Shown: positions 45,928 through 54,897, numbered from the stretch's first letter. The stretch is DNA of 64,000 nucleotides from Herbaspirillum sp. Sphag64 (GCF_014192645.1 NZ_JACHYE010000007.1:124001-188000), one strand, 5' to 3'. A program made the numbers and translations. Notes: generated from the letters alone by a model not told the origin.

Positions 45928-45980
45928 CCGGACGTCCTGGTCCACTGTTGCCAAATTCTCCGCAGGACGTCCGGCTTCTT
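45928..45980 (+). terminator. Hairpin between the binding-protein gene and mmsA
   Basis: CCGGACGTCCTG (45928-45939) and CAGGACGTCCGG (45963-45974) are perfect 12-bp arms around a 23-base loop, followed by CTTCTTCTTC. It ends 30 bases before the mmsA start. It may be a partial terminator that lets the binding protein be made in excess, or a full terminator with mmsA having its own promoter. Confidence 0.65.
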
Positions 45981-46004
45981 CTTCATCACACTGGAAAACG
46001 CATC

Positions 46005-47513
46005 ATGAGCCAAGCCAATATCCCTCAGGTTCCCCTGTATATCAACGGCGAACACGTGCAATCGACCACCAAGGAGTGGCGCGACGTACTCAATCCTGCG
46101 ACGCAGGAAGTCGTAGCACGTGTCCCGTTTGCGACCAAAGAGGAGGTTGATCTCGCCGTCGCCAATGCCAAGCAAACCTTTGCCAGCTGGCGCAATACTT
46201 CACTGGCGCAGCGTATGCGCATCATGCTCAAGTTCCAGCAGCTGTTGCGTGAGAATATCGGCCCGTTGGCCGAACTGATCACCCGCGAGCACGGCAAGAC
46301 CCTGCCGGATGCCGAGGGTGAAGTCATGCGTGGTCTGGAAGTCGTCGAGCATGCCTGCTCGGTCACTTCGCTGCAATTGGGTGAGCTGGCCGAAAACGTC
46401 GCCAATGGCGTTGACGTCTACACCATCCATCAGCCCATCGGGGTGGGTGCTGGTATTACCGCATTCAACTTCCCGGTCATGCTGCCTTGCTTCATGTTTC
46501 CGGTCGCGGTCGCTTGCGGCAATACCTTTGTGCTCAAGCCGTCCGAGCAGGATCCTTCGTCGTCGCTGTTCCTGGTTGAGCTGGCTAACAAGGCCGGTTT
46601 GCCACCGGGTGTGCTCAACGTAGTGCATGGTGGCCCTGACGTCGCCAACATGATTTGCGATCATCCTGATATCAAGGCGATTTCCTTCATTGGTTCGACC
46701 CATGTCGGTACGCATATCTATCGTCGTGCCAGCGATGCTGGCAAGCGTGCGCAATCGATGATGGGTGCTAAAAACCACTGCATCGTGCTGCCCGATGCAC
46801 CAAAAGATCAAGCCATCAATAACTTGCTGGGTGCGGCGTTCGGTGCGGCTGGTCAGCGCTGCATGGCAAATTCGGTGGTGGTCCTGGTGGGTAATACCAA
46901 AGAATGGATTCCAGAGATCGTCGAGCGCAGCAAGGCACTTAAGGTTGGTCCGGGCGTGGATCGTCAGGCTGATGTTGGCCCGTTGGTGTCGAAGGCTGCC
47001 AAACAACGTGTCGAGCGTTTAATCGGGAGCGGTGTCGAGCAGGGTGCCAGATTGCTGCTGGATGGTCGCAATCTGAAGGTTGCCAATTACCCGGAGGGCA
47101 ACTTTGTCGGACCAACTGTCTTTGCAGGGGTCAAGCCCGGCATGGATATCTACGATCAGGAAATTTTTGGCCCGGCAATGTGTATCGTCGAAGTCGAGAC
47201 ACTGGATGAAGCGATTGCCTTTATCAATGCCAATCCCAATGGTAACGGTACCTCGATCTTTACCTCTTCAGGCTGGGCAGCACGCAAGTTCCAGAATGAA
47301 ATTGACGTTGGTCAGGTTGGCATCAATGTGCCGCTGCCGGTACCAGTTGCCTACTTCAGTTTTACAGGTTCACGTGCCTCCAAGCTGGGTGACCTCGGTC
47401 CTAATGGCAAGCAGGCGGTACTGTTCTGGACCCAGACCAAGACCGTCACTGCACGCTGGTATGCACCGGATGAAGAAGCCGGTAAGGTCAATACCACCAT
47501 CTCGCTGAAGTAA
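46005..47513 (+). CDS. mmsA: CoA-acylating methylmalonate-semialdehyde dehydrogenase
   Basis: This enzyme of about 502 residues converts methylmalonate semialdehyde to propionyl-CoA with NAD and CoA, the end of valine breakdown. The start is the ATG at 46005 ([16 protein letters not shown]). Motifs include [16 protein letters not shown] and the catalytic cysteine in [14 protein letters not shown], the MmsA version of the aldehyde dehydrogenase signature. mmsB follows 48 bases downstream. Its product feeds the prp genes at the start of the window. Confidence 0.94.
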   Translation: MSQANIPQVPLYINGEHVQSTTKEWRDVLNPATQEVVARVPFATKEEVDLAVANAKQTFASWRNTSLAQRMRIMLKFQQLLRENIGPLAELITREHGKTLPDAEGEVMRGLEVVEHACSVTSLQLGELAENVANGVDVYTIHQPIGVGAGITAFNFPVMLPCFMFPVAVACGNTFVLKPSEQDPSSSLFLVELANKAGLPPGVLNVVHGGPDVANMICDHPDIKAISFIGSTHVGTHIYRRASDAGKRAQSMMGAKNHCIVLPDAPKDQAINNLLGAAFGAAGQRCMANSVVVLVGNTKEWIPEIVERSKALKVGPGVDRQADVGPLVSKAAKQRVERLIGSGVEQGARLLLDGRNLKVANYPEGNFVGPTVFAGVKPGMDIYDQEIFGPAMCIVEVETLDEAIAFINANPNGNGTSIFTSSGWAARKFQNEIDVGQVGINVPLPVPVAYFSFTGSRASKLGDLGPNGKQAVLFWTQTKTVTARWYAPDEEAGKVNTTISLK

Positions 47514-47561
47514 ATTTTGATGCAGTAAGTCGCTGTATTGCAGAGCATAAAGGAGAGCATG

Positions 47562-48452
47562 ATGAGTGCCGACATCGTATTTATCGGATTGGGCAACATG
47601 GGTTTGCCGATGGCCCAGAATCTGGTCAAGGCCGGTCTTGCCGTCAGTGGTCACGATCTGGTCGCTGCCAGCGTCGAGAAGCTGGTCGCCACTGGCGGCA
47701 GCACGCAGGCAGATCATCTGGCAGCAGTGGCGCAAGCCAAGGTGGTCATTACCATGCTGCCGGCGAGCAAACATGTAGAAGGGATGTATCTGGGTGAGCG
47801 CGGTATTTTGGCGCATGCCAAGACTGGCACGCTCTTGATTGACTGCTCCACGATTGCGCCGGAAGTGTCACGCAAGGTCGCCTTGGCAGCACTGGCCAAG
47901 GGACTGGAAATGCTCGATGCACCGGTCTCCGGGGGCACCGGCGGTGCGGCAGCAGGGACGCTGACCTTCATGGTGGGCGGCACCGCAGATGCCTTTGGAC
48001 TTGCAAAGCCGTATTTCGAAAAAATGGGCAAGGCGATCTACCATGCCGGCGCCAGTGGTAGCGGACAAACTGTCAAGGTCTGCAACAACATGTTGCTGGG
48101 CATACTGATGGCGGGCACGGCAGAAGCGATCCGGCTTGGTATGGCCAATGGCATGGACCCTAAGGTGCTGTCGGAGGTGATGTCCAAGAGTTCGGGGCGT
48201 AACTGGGCGCTGGAGGTCTACAATCCCTGTCCCGGCGTGATGGAAGGTGCACCTGCCTCGAAGGGGTATGCTGGCGGGTTTGGCGTCGATCTGATGCTCA
48301 AGGACTTGGGCTTGGCGGTGGAAAATGCACTGGCCACTGGCAGCAGCGTTCCGATGGGGGCATTGGCGCGTAATCTGTACGACATCCACAGCAAGGCGGG
48401 TTCGGGCGCACTGGATTTTTCCAGTATCTTTAACCTGCTGGCCAAATCGTAG
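47562..48452 (+). CDS. mmsB: 3-hydroxyisobutyrate dehydrogenase
   Basis: This NAD-dependent enzyme of about 296 residues oxidises 3-hydroxyisobutyrate to methylmalonate semialdehyde, the substrate of MmsA. The Rossmann motif is VFIGLGNMGLPMAQNLVKAG. The conserved substrate-binding block is DAPVSGGTGGAAAGTLTFMV, and the catalytic lysine is in GSGQTVKVCNNML. AGGAG lies 6 bases before the second of two ATGs, which I chose. It ends at a strong terminator. Confidence 0.93.
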   Translation: MSADIVFIGLGNMGLPMAQNLVKAGLAVSGHDLVAASVEKLVATGGSTQADHLAAVAQAKVVITMLPASKHVEGMYLGERGILAHAKTGTLLIDCSTIAPEVSRKVALAALAKGLEMLDAPVSGGTGGAAAGTLTFMVGGTADAFGLAKPYFEKMGKAIYHAGASGSGQTVKVCNNMLLGILMAGTAEAIRLGMANGMDPKVLSEVMSKSSGRNWALEVYNPCPGVMEGAPASKGYAGGFGVDLMLKDLGLAVENALATGSSVPMGALARNLYDIHSKAGSGALDFSSIFNLLAKS

Positions 48453-48484
48453 CAGGCTGGTGATCAGATCGGTTGAGAGAAACA

Positions 48485-48512
48485 AAAACGGCGTCCAGAT
48501 GGACGCCGTTTT
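48485..48512. terminator. Bidirectional terminator after mmsB
   Basis: AAAACGGCGTCC (48485-48496) pairs perfectly with GGACGCCGTTTT (48501-48512) around an AGAT loop. T-rich sequence follows on the plus strand and A-rich sequence precedes it. It lies between convergent mmsB and denD. Confidence 0.93.
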
Positions 48513-48531
48513 GTTATCCCTTACTTCCCGC

Positions 48532-49506
48532 TTATTGTTTCACTTCATCCTCAATATGCGCGCGGATGATGCTGGCAAAGTCGCTGTCGGCGGTAAAGCC
48601 TAATGCCTTGGCACGTTTGGCTTCAAAGTTGCCGGGCCAGGAATTGACGATACGTTTGACGGCTTCGTCTTCCTTCCATTCGATCAGCTTGACCACGTCG
48701 GCACCAGCCACCTGTTCCAGTGCATCGACCATCTGACGCACCGTCACCGACAAGCCATCGATGCTCAGGAAGCGTGCCAGACCGAGGTCGGCACCATTGA
48801 TTTCATGGCCGTGGATCAGATTGTCGATGGCCTTGCGTGGTGACATCAGCCACATACGCGTCTCAGGCGTGACCGGACAGACTGACGGTTGTCCATTCAA
48901 GGGTTCACGGATGATGCCGCTGGCGAAACTCGACGCGGCCTTGTTGGGTGCTCCCGGGCGTACTGAAATGGTCGGCATGCGCAGTGCGCGGCCATCGATA
49001 AAGCCTTTGCGGCTGTAATCGTTGACCAGCAGTTCACCCATCACCTTTTGCGCGCCATAGGAGCTTTGCGGCATCAGCAAGGCATTGTCTGGCACCTGTG
49101 CAGCAAGCTCGCCACCGAAGACCGCCACGGAGCTGGTGAATATCACGCGTGGCCGGGTGCCAAGCGCACGGGCGCGCTCTAGAATCAGCCGAGTGGCGTC
49201 GAAGTTGATTTTCATGCCGAGTTCAAAATCGGCTTCTGCATGGCCACTGACAATCGCTGCCAGATGGAAGATCGATTGCGTGTCCTGGCCAATCACGCGT
49301 TCGATCACCGCTGCGTCAGCAATATCACCGGTCACTACCTCAATGCGAGGATCGTCAAAACCCTGCGCTGCAATCACATCAAGCAGAGTGATGCGGCTGA
49401 TGGTCTGAGGTTTGCCATCGTTGCCGGTCAACTGACCGCGCTTGAGTAATTGTCGTGCCAGACGACTGCCCAGAAAGCCGGCACCGCCGGTAATGACGAT
49501 TTGCAT
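48532..49506 (-). CDS. denD: D-erythronate dehydrogenase-like NAD-dependent epimerase/dehydratase
   Basis: This extended SDR protein is about 324 residues from the ATG at 49506 (MQIVITGGAGFLGSRLA). The NAD-binding glycine motif is TGGAGFLG. The active-site SYGAQK (YxxxK) follows FTSSVAVFGGELAAQ. The whole sequence fits the DenD family, which oxidises D-erythronate at C2 in four-carbon acid sugar use. The partner genes otnK, otnC and otnI are not in the window. It is divergent from a FadR-type regulator. Confidence 0.85.
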   Translation of the reverse strand: MQIVITGGAGFLGSRLARQLLKRGQLTGNDGKPQTISRITLLDVIAAQGFDDPRIEVVTGDIADAAVIERVIGQDTQSIFHLAAIVSGHAEADFELGMKINFDATRLILERARALGTRPRVIFTSSVAVFGGELAAQVPDNALLMPQSSYGAQKVMGELLVNDYSRKGFIDGRALRMPTISVRPGAPNKAASSFASGIIREPLNGQPSVCPVTPETRMWLMSPRKAIDNLIHGHEINGADLGLARFLSIDGLSVTVRQMVDALEQVAGADVVKLIEWKEDEAVKRIVNSWPGNFEAKRAKALGFTADSDFASIIRAHIEDEVKQ

Positions 49507-49534
49507 GTGTGCTCCTGAAATTAGTATGAGTGAA

Positions 49535-49553
49535 AAAGTTGTCATACAACTTT
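49535..49553. promoter_or_regulatory. FadR/GntR-type operator between denD and its regulator
   Basis: AAAGTTGT-CAT-ACAACTTT has perfect 8-bp arms. Its core TTGTCATACAA (49539-49549) fits the FadR-subfamily consensus TNGTNNNACNA. It lies 29 bases from both the denD start and the regulator start, so one bound regulator could control both promoters. Confidence 0.75.
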
Positions 49554-49581
49554 GCGAGGAGTTTATGGAGAAAGCGGTATC

Positions 49582-50448
49582 ATGTCAACCGCTCTGACAC
49601 AGCTCTCACTCGTTCAAACTATTCATCAAACTTATTCAGAAAACTTACCTATGCCAGCATCCTCACGCTTGCCATCGTCCCAGGAAACCTCGACCGCCAC
49701 CACTTTGGCCGATCGGGTAACCCAGACTTTGGGTGAACAGATTCGACGTGGCGAATTCCCGCCAGAGTCGCGTCTGCCTTCTGAAAATGCGCTTACTGAG
49801 CGTTTTCAGGTCAGTCGTACGGTGATCCGGGAGGCGATTTCGAGGCTGAAATCTGAAGGCATGGTGGGTTCACGACGCGGCAGTGGCACGGTGGTCCTGG
49901 CACCTGATAATGCGGCTCCGTTTCGTCTCAAGGTGGAGGTCGGGGAAGCGCGCGATGCGATTGAGACGGTGTTGCGGGTCATTGAGTTACGTCGTGGTGT
50001 CGAGGGTGAGATGGCAGCGCTGGCTGCGCAACGTGCTAGTGCCTCAGAACATCGGGAGATCACGGATGCTCTGGCTGCGATCGATCAGGCAGTCGCAGCT
50101 GGGCGCGATGGCGTCGCGGAGGACTTTGCGTTTCACTCTGTCATTTCAGTGGCTGCGCATAATCCTTTGTACACCTCGCTGCTGCAGTATCTTAGCCAGT
50201 TCCTGCAGGCGGCGATCAGAGTGGCGCGCATCAACGAAGCAAGACGCGATGATTTCAGCCAGCAGGTACGTCAGGAGCATGCTGCAATTGCCGCCGCCAT
50301 TGCCGCTGGCGATCCGGCAGAAGCACGTGCAGCTGCCTTGCAGCATATGGAGAATTCAGCACAACGGATCGAAGCTGCTGACAGGGAGTTCTGGGCTAGC
50401 GAAGGTGGTAAGGCAGTGCAGCATTTGCGTCGTACCAAAGGCTTGTAG
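49582..50448 (+). CDS. FadR/GntR family transcriptional regulator
   Basis: This protein of about 288 residues has a winged helix-turn-helix at residues about 45-110 (LGEQIRRGEFPPESRLPSEN; FQVSRTVIREAISRLKSEGM) and a helical FCD effector domain (VLRVIELRRGVEGEMAALAA; HSVISVAAHNPLY). The first 30 residues are low-complexity, so a start at 49651 (MPASSRLPSS) is possible. It is divergent from denD with a consensus operator between them. Its ligand is probably an acid sugar; that is inference. Confidence 0.88.
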   Translation: MSTALTQLSLVQTIHQTYSENLPMPASSRLPSSQETSTATTLADRVTQTLGEQIRRGEFPPESRLPSENALTERFQVSRTVIREAISRLKSEGMVGSRRGSGTVVLAPDNAAPFRLKVEVGEARDAIETVLRVIELRRGVEGEMAALAAQRASASEHREITDALAAIDQAVAAGRDGVAEDFAFHSVISVAAHNPLYTSLLQYLSQFLQAAIRVARINEARRDDFSQQVRQEHAAIAAAIAAGDPAEARAAALQHMENSAQRIEAADREFWASEGGKAVQHLRRTKGL

Positions 50449-50482
50449 TTTGCGCTCAGGGGAGGGGAACACGAGACGAAAA

Positions 50483-50515
50483 AAAACGCTGCCGCAATGA
50501 AGGGGCAGCGTTTTT
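50483..50515. terminator. Bidirectional terminator between the FadR-type gene and efp
   Basis: AAAACGCTGCC (50483-50493) pairs with GGCAGCGTTTT (50504-50514) around a 10-base loop, with A-run before and T-run after. It lies between convergent genes. Confidence 0.9.
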
Positions 50516-50530
50516 GATCGGGGTAACGGA

Positions 50531-51106
50531 TTAGTTACGCACGACCTTCTTGTACTCGTTGGTACGGGTATCGATTTCGATCAGGTCGTCCTGGCTCACG
50601 AACAGTGGCACCATGACGATGGCTTCTTTGCCAGCGATCGCGTTTTCGATCTTGGCTTCCTTCAGGACGTTACCCGAAGTATTGCCCTTGACGGCTGGTT
50701 CCGAGTACACAACCTGACGCGCGATGGTAGTTGGCATTTCAACCGAGATTGCCTTGCCGTCATAGAACACGGCTTCGCATTCCATACCATCCTTCAGGTA
50801 GTTCAATGCATCACCGATGTTTTCGCCTTCGATTTCGTACTGGTTGTATTCACCATCCATGAACACGTACAGTGGATCTGCGAAGTAGGAGTAAGTCACT
50901 TCCTTCTTGTCCAGCACGACCACGTCGAACTTGTCGTCACCGCGGAAAACGTTTTCCTGTGGGCTGTTGGTCAACAGGTTCTTCATCTTCCACTTGTAGG
51001 TGAAACCGGTGCGGCTCGAACCGTTGACGTCGGAGCGCAATACGATCATCGGCTTGCTGTCGACCATAATGATGTTGCCGACGCGAATTTCTTTTGCAAA
51101 TTTCAT
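50531..51106 (-). CDS. efp: Elongation factor P (arginine-32 type)
   Basis: This 191-residue protein starts at the ATG at 51106 ([20 protein letters not shown]). It rescues ribosomes stalled at proline runs. The tip loop of the N-terminal domain reads [12 protein letters not shown], which places arginine at position 32 where the lysine-type factors have Lys34. Arg32 factors are rhamnosylated by EarP, and the earP gene lies directly upstream on the same strand. The OB-fold domains and the C-terminal [16 protein letters not shown] are normal. Confidence 0.95.
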   Translation of the reverse strand: MKFAKEIRVGNIIMVDSKPMIVLRSDVNGSSRTGFTYKWKMKNLLTNSPQENVFRGDDKFDVVVLDKKEVTYSYFADPLYVFMDGEYNQYEIEGENIGDALNYLKDGMECEAVFYDGKAISVEMPTTIARQVVYSEPAVKGNTSGNVLKEAKIENAIAGKEAIVMVPLFVSQDDLIEIDTRTNEYKKVVRN

Positions 51107-51290
51107 AGCGAATAGTTGTAAAAAGTAGGTTGCAGTAAGTTCCGTGCAATCTTCTGTAGCCCACCGGAAAAACACCGCAAGCCTACGTTGGATTGGAATT
51201 CTGAATGCGCCTGAAGAATGCTTCAGAAAGGGCATTAAAAATTAGCCCTATATTCTAACTCACTTTTCTTCTATTGCCTTCTGTTGCGTT

Positions 51291-52487
51291 CTATTGCTGT
51301 GATTGCTGCAACAGCCCACGGGAAAACTGCAACAGGTTTGTTGCCAGATCGCCATGCGCCAGCATCTTGTTTTGCCAGGAGGATGTCTGCCTGGCAATGT
51401 CCGTCAGATCGCTCGCCAGTGTCGACCATAAGGTGCTCCAGTCTGCCGGCTCATCGGCGCCGTTCCAGGCCAGTGAAAAAGCCCGTAGTGTATCGGTACC
51501 AATCTTGTAACGTTGCAGGAATGCCTTGAGTTTGACGTGATGCAGATTCTCATCCTGGGCATAGATATGCCAGACGAAAGGCCGGCCAGCCCATTGCGCG
51601 CGGACGAACGAGTCTTCGCCGCGCACGAAGTTGAGATCACATGCCCAGAGCAGGCGGTCGTAATCAGGCTGCGGTACAAACGGCAACACACGTATGCTGA
51701 GCGCGCCGTGCCGAGCCACCATGCCAGCCTGTGTCGGCACCTCTGCCGGCAGCCCAAACAAGGCCGCGACGGTGCTGCCACCAACGCCTTCTGGTACCAG
51801 GCAAGTGATGGACTGGTTGCTGTTTTGCCATGCCGTCAGCAAGGCTTGCAGTGGTGCTTGTGGATAGCAGAACAACGAGATCTTTAAGCCTACCTGCTCG
51901 GCTGGCGTTACGCCAAGTCCGCTCAGAAAGTCGCACACGGCCGATGGGTTTTGTTGAAACTCTAGTCGCTGCTGCTGCAATCCGGTCTCAGCCAGCAAGC
52001 CACCGGTCTTGTCGGTAAATCCGGGGAAGAAGAAGTGCTTGGTCAATGACAGTGAGGGGTGTGGCGAGGGCAGCGTATGACAGCCTTCGACCCATTCTTC
52101 CGCTGTCAATCCTTCCAGATTGAGCCATACCGGGCGCGGTGTACATTGCGCCATGGCCTGAATGTAGCCGGGCGGGATATTGCAGCCAAAGAATTCGATG
52201 ACGATATCGGCAATCTCGCCAGGGGCAAAGTGTCCTTCTTGATCGCGCCAATGTCGGACCTGGATGCCTGCAACATACTGTGTTTCCGGAGTAAGCAGCA
52301 CCTCAGGGCAAAGACGCTGAAAACTGCGCAAATCATCTACCCACAAGGTGACGGCAATTCCATGTTCCTGATGTAACTGGCGCGCGAGTCGCCAGCAGAT
52401 TCCGATATCGCCGTAGTTGTCCACGACCTTGCAAAACAACGCGAGTGTCAATGGATGGGTAGTGTTGATGGGCGTAATTGCGGACAT
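51291..52487 (-). CDS. earP: EF-P arginine rhamnosyltransferase EarP
   Basis: This inverting glycosyltransferase of about 398 residues transfers rhamnose from dTDP-rhamnose to Arg32 of EF-P. The N-terminal FCKVVDNYGDIGICWRLARQ contains the two aspartates reported as essential in EarP. The C-terminal NFVRGEDSFVRAQWAGRP contains the conserved glutamate of the nucleotide-sugar site. The start at 52487 (MSAITPINTTH) is chosen over 52580. It lies 184 bases upstream of efp. Confidence 0.94.
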   Translation of the reverse strand: MSAITPINTTHPLTLALFCKVVDNYGDIGICWRLARQLHQEHGIAVTLWVDDLRSFQRLCPEVLLTPETQYVAGIQVRHWRDQEGHFAPGEIADIVIEFFGCNIPPGYIQAMAQCTPRPVWLNLEGLTAEEWVEGCHTLPSPHPSLSLTKHFFFPGFTDKTGGLLAETGLQQQRLEFQQNPSAVCDFLSGLGVTPAEQVGLKISLFCYPQAPLQALLTAWQNSNQSITCLVPEGVGGSTVAALFGLPAEVPTQAGMVARHGALSIRVLPFVPQPDYDRLLWACDLNFVRGEDSFVRAQWAGRPFVWHIYAQDENLHHVKLKAFLQRYKIGTDTLRAFSLAWNGADEPADWSTLWSTLASDLTDIARQTSSWQNKMLAHGDLATNLLQFSRGLLQQSQQ

Positions 52488-52590
52488 GGCAGGCAGAAGA
52501 AGATGAAAAACAGCGTTGATGCGAACCGCATCATACAAGAACCGACAAGAACGAGTATGCGAAGCGTGCCAGATCAGCATCCCGCCGCAG

Positions 52591-52637
52591 TTGACAAACC
52601 AGCTTGCTATTTTATATAGTTGTATGGTGCAACTATA
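52591..52637 (+). promoter_or_regulatory. Promoter and overlapping palindrome of the MarR-GNAT gene
   Basis: TTGACA (52591-52596) has TATATA 16 bases on, or TATAGT 18 bases on. The inverted repeat TATAGTTG (52615-52622) / CAACTATA (52630-52637) has perfect 8-bp arms and a 7-base centre, and overlaps the -10. This is the usual geometry for an autorepressed MarR gene. Confidence 0.72.
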
Positions 52638-52655
52638 ATTCCGATGGAGTGAGCC

Positions 52656-53636
52656 ATGTCAACCGCTAGTAGCCAGCCGGAAGCCTTGATTGATCAGATT
52701 CGCGAAGCCTCTCGAAGCATGGTACGAGAACTGGGGTTCATGCAGAGCACCTTGGCCGCAACCGATTATCCCGCTTCTGCTGTCCATGCCTTATTGGAAA
52801 TAGGCGCTCGGCGAAGCATGACGGCGGTCCAGCTTGCCAGCTTTCTTGGACTGGAAAAGTCCAGTGTCAGCCGCATGGTGCGCAAGCTGATCAATGCCGG
52901 TGAGATCAGTGAGGCCAGTCATGAAGATGCGCGCAGCAAGTCTTTGCACCTGACGTTGAAGGGGCAAAAGACCGTCGCTGCCATCGAGCAATACGGACGT
53001 GCACAGGTCACTGATGCATTGAATTGTTTGTCGTCCTCTCAACGGCAACTTGCTGCTACCGGACTTTCTTGCTACGCCAATGCATTGGCGTTGAGGCGTA
53101 CCGGTGCAATAGCCGAGCCGCCAGCGATCGAAGTCGTCGCTGGTTATCAACCAGGTGCGATTGCACAGATTGTCTTGATGCACGCGCAGTATTACAGCAG
53201 GACCGTTGGTTTTGGCAGCCAGTTTGAGAGCAAGGTCGCTGCCGGTCTGGCGGAGTTTGTACCGCGCTTGACCAAGTCTTGCAACGGGTTATGGCTGGCA
53301 CTGCAAGGCGGGCAGATTGTCGGCTCCATTGCCATCGACGGGGAAGATCTGGGTAAACAGCGCGCCCACCTGCGCTGGTTCATTGTCAGTGATGCCGCGC
53401 GCGGGAGTGGTGCTGGACGACAGCTGCTGGAAACCGCGCTGGTATTTTGTGATGCCCAAGGCTTCGCAGCGACGCATTTATGGACCTTTCAGGGACTGGA
53501 TGCGGCTCGCCGTTTGTACGAAACACATGGCTTCCAGTTGACCGAGCATTGGCAAGGTACACAATGGGGAAAAGAAATGGTGGAGCAAAGTTTCGTACGC
53601 GCTCAATTCGGCGTGCTGCCGGGCGAGCAATGTTGA
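52656..53636 (+). CDS. MarR-type regulator fused to a GNAT acetyltransferase
   Basis: This 326-residue two-domain protein has a MarR winged helix-turn-helix at residues about 1-145 (MTAVQLASFLGLEKSSVSRM; ISEASHEDARSKSLHLTLKG) and an acetyltransferase domain at about 160-320 (HLRWFIVSDAARGSGAGRQL; GLDAARRLYETHGFQLTEHW). Such fusions are known in proteobacteria, but their substrates and targets are mostly undefined. A strong promoter with an overlapping palindrome precedes it, suggesting self-control. Confidence 0.9.
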   Translation: MSTASSQPEALIDQIREASRSMVRELGFMQSTLAATDYPASAVHALLEIGARRSMTAVQLASFLGLEKSSVSRMVRKLINAGEISEASHEDARSKSLHLTLKGQKTVAAIEQYGRAQVTDALNCLSSSQRQLAATGLSCYANALALRRTGAIAEPPAIEVVAGYQPGAIAQIVLMHAQYYSRTVGFGSQFESKVAAGLAEFVPRLTKSCNGLWLALQGGQIVGSIAIDGEDLGKQRAHLRWFIVSDAARGSGAGRQLLETALVFCDAQGFAATHLWTFQGLDAARRLYETHGFQLTEHWQGTQWGKEMVEQSFVRAQFGVLPGEQC

Positions 53637-53670
53637 TGTCGTATTTTTGCTGCATCTAAATCGAATAAAT

Positions 53671-53690
53671 TTAAATTGTTTGCAATTTAA
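53671..53690. promoter_or_regulatory. OhrR-type operator upstream of ohrR
   Basis: TTAAATTGTTTGCAATTTAA has perfect 8-bp arms around TTTG. A nearly identical site lies upstream of ohr at 54264-54283, which is the main evidence that both belong to OhrR. Confidence 0.8.
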
Positions 53691-53715
53691 TTTTGTGATG
53701 TGTAATATGCAAAGC

Positions 53716-54195
53716 ATGGCAACCGACAAAACATCACCGACAGACTCTTTCATCGATCAGGCATTGCTGCTGGATAACCAGCTCTGCTTTGCGATGTATT
53801 CGACGTCGCTGGCGATGACGAAGCTGTACAAAAAGCTGTTGAAGCCGCTCGATATGACTTATCCGCAATATCTAGTCATGATGGTGTTGTGGGAAAAGGA
53901 CGAAGTCACCGTCTCTGAATTGGGGACAAGGCTGTTTTTGGACTCTGGAACATTGACGCCGTTGCTCAAGCGGATGGAAGTCATGGGTTTGCTGGCACGT
54001 AGCAGGGATGTCAGCGATGAGCGCCGGGTATTGGTCAGTTTGACTGAACAGGGACGAGACTTACGCCACAAGGCGACCTCGTTGCCAAGCAAACTGATGT
54101 GTGCATTGCCACCGCTAGAACAGGTTGGTGCGCTGCGTGAGGCACTCAAGGATGTACGAAAAGGATTGCTCGTTGAGACTGACGATACACCGTAG
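53716..54195 (+). CDS. ohrR: Organic hydroperoxide-sensing repressor OhrR
   Basis: This MarR-family protein is about 159 residues from the ATG at 53716; ATGs at 53698 and 53707 are also possible. The N-terminal LLLDNQLCFAMYSTSLAMTK holds the peroxide-sensing cysteine of OhrR. MTYPQYLVMMVLWE and FLDSGTLTPLLKRMEVMGLL are the recognition helices and wing context. It lies upstream of ohr in the same direction, and both promoters carry matching palindromes. Oxidation of the cysteine would release it. Confidence 0.9.
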   Translation: MATDKTSPTDSFIDQALLLDNQLCFAMYSTSLAMTKLYKKLLKPLDMTYPQYLVMMVLWEKDEVTVSELGTRLFLDSGTLTPLLKRMEVMGLLARSRDVSDERRVLVSLTEQGRDLRHKATSLPSKLMCALPPLEQVGALREALKDVRKGLLVETDDTP

Positions 54196-54263
54196 GTGGG
54201 TATTGATATGTCAAGATAGGTAATGTCGCAGGAAGCTGTCTGATGACATCGCATGTTTGAAAT

Positions 54264-54283
54264 TTAAGTTGTTAGCAATTTAA
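54264..54283. promoter_or_regulatory. OhrR-type operator upstream of ohr
   Basis: TTAAGTTGTTAGCAATTTAA matches the ohrR-upstream site at 18 of 20 positions. It lies about 95 bases before the ohr start. Confidence 0.78.
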
Positions 54284-54376
54284 TTGTGTTAAATTTAGTT
54301 GTTGCGTTTGTTTCTTACCGATAACCGGCGTGATTACTATTGACTTGTTGTTTTAACTCACTCGAAAGGAAGCACC

Positions 54377-54802
54377 ATGAAACTCGAAAAAGCACTCTAC
54401 CAAGCTCAGGCAACTTCGACCGGCGGCCGCGAAGGCAGTTCCAAGTCTTCTGATGGCATCCTCGACGTCAAGCTGACGACACCGAAGGAACTCGGTGGTG
54501 ATGGCCGTCCGGGCACCAATCCAGAGCAACTGTTTGCAGCTGGTTATTCGGCCTGCTTCATCGGCGCGCTGAAGTTTGTTGGCGGTCAGGAAAAGATTGC
54601 TGTGCCTGCTGACACCAGCATCAAGGCAACCGTTGGCATTGGCCCGATTCCTGCTGGCTTCGGTATCGAAGTCACACTGGATATCACATTGCCAGGCGTT
54701 GACCGTGCTGTTGCTGAGAAGCTGGTCGAGAAGGCACATCAAGTCTGCCCATACTCGAACGCTACACGCGGCAACATCAATGTGACACTGAACCTGATCT
54801 AA
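54377..54802 (+). CDS. ohr: Organic hydroperoxide resistance protein Ohr
   Basis: This 141-residue thiol peroxidase of the Ohr/OsmC family reduces organic and fatty-acid hydroperoxides. The two catalytic cysteines are in [12 protein letters not shown] and [13 protein letters not shown]. The conserved arginine region [13 protein letters not shown] is also present. The ATG follows AAAGGAAGCACC. The [20 protein letters not shown] opening and the length are typical. Confidence 0.96.
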   Translation: MKLEKALYQAQATSTGGREGSSKSSDGILDVKLTTPKELGGDGRPGTNPEQLFAAGYSACFIGALKFVGGQEKIAVPADTSIKATVGIGPIPAGFGIEVTLDITLPGVDRAVAEKLVEKAHQVCPYSNATRGNINVTLNLI

Positions 54803-54859
54803 TTCAGCTTAGTTCAGCTCAGTTACTAAATCATTTATCGATTCAGTAACGCACAGACA

Positions 54860-54897
54860 AAAGCCCCGCCGGCTGCGATGCAGTCCGGCGGGGCTTT
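54860..54897. terminator. Bidirectional terminator between ohr and cydX
   Basis: AAAGCCCCGCCGG (54860-54872) pairs with CCGGCGGGGCTTT (54885-54897). The 12-base loop can itself close with CTGC/GCAG. It separates the convergent ohr and cyd operons. Confidence 0.92.
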
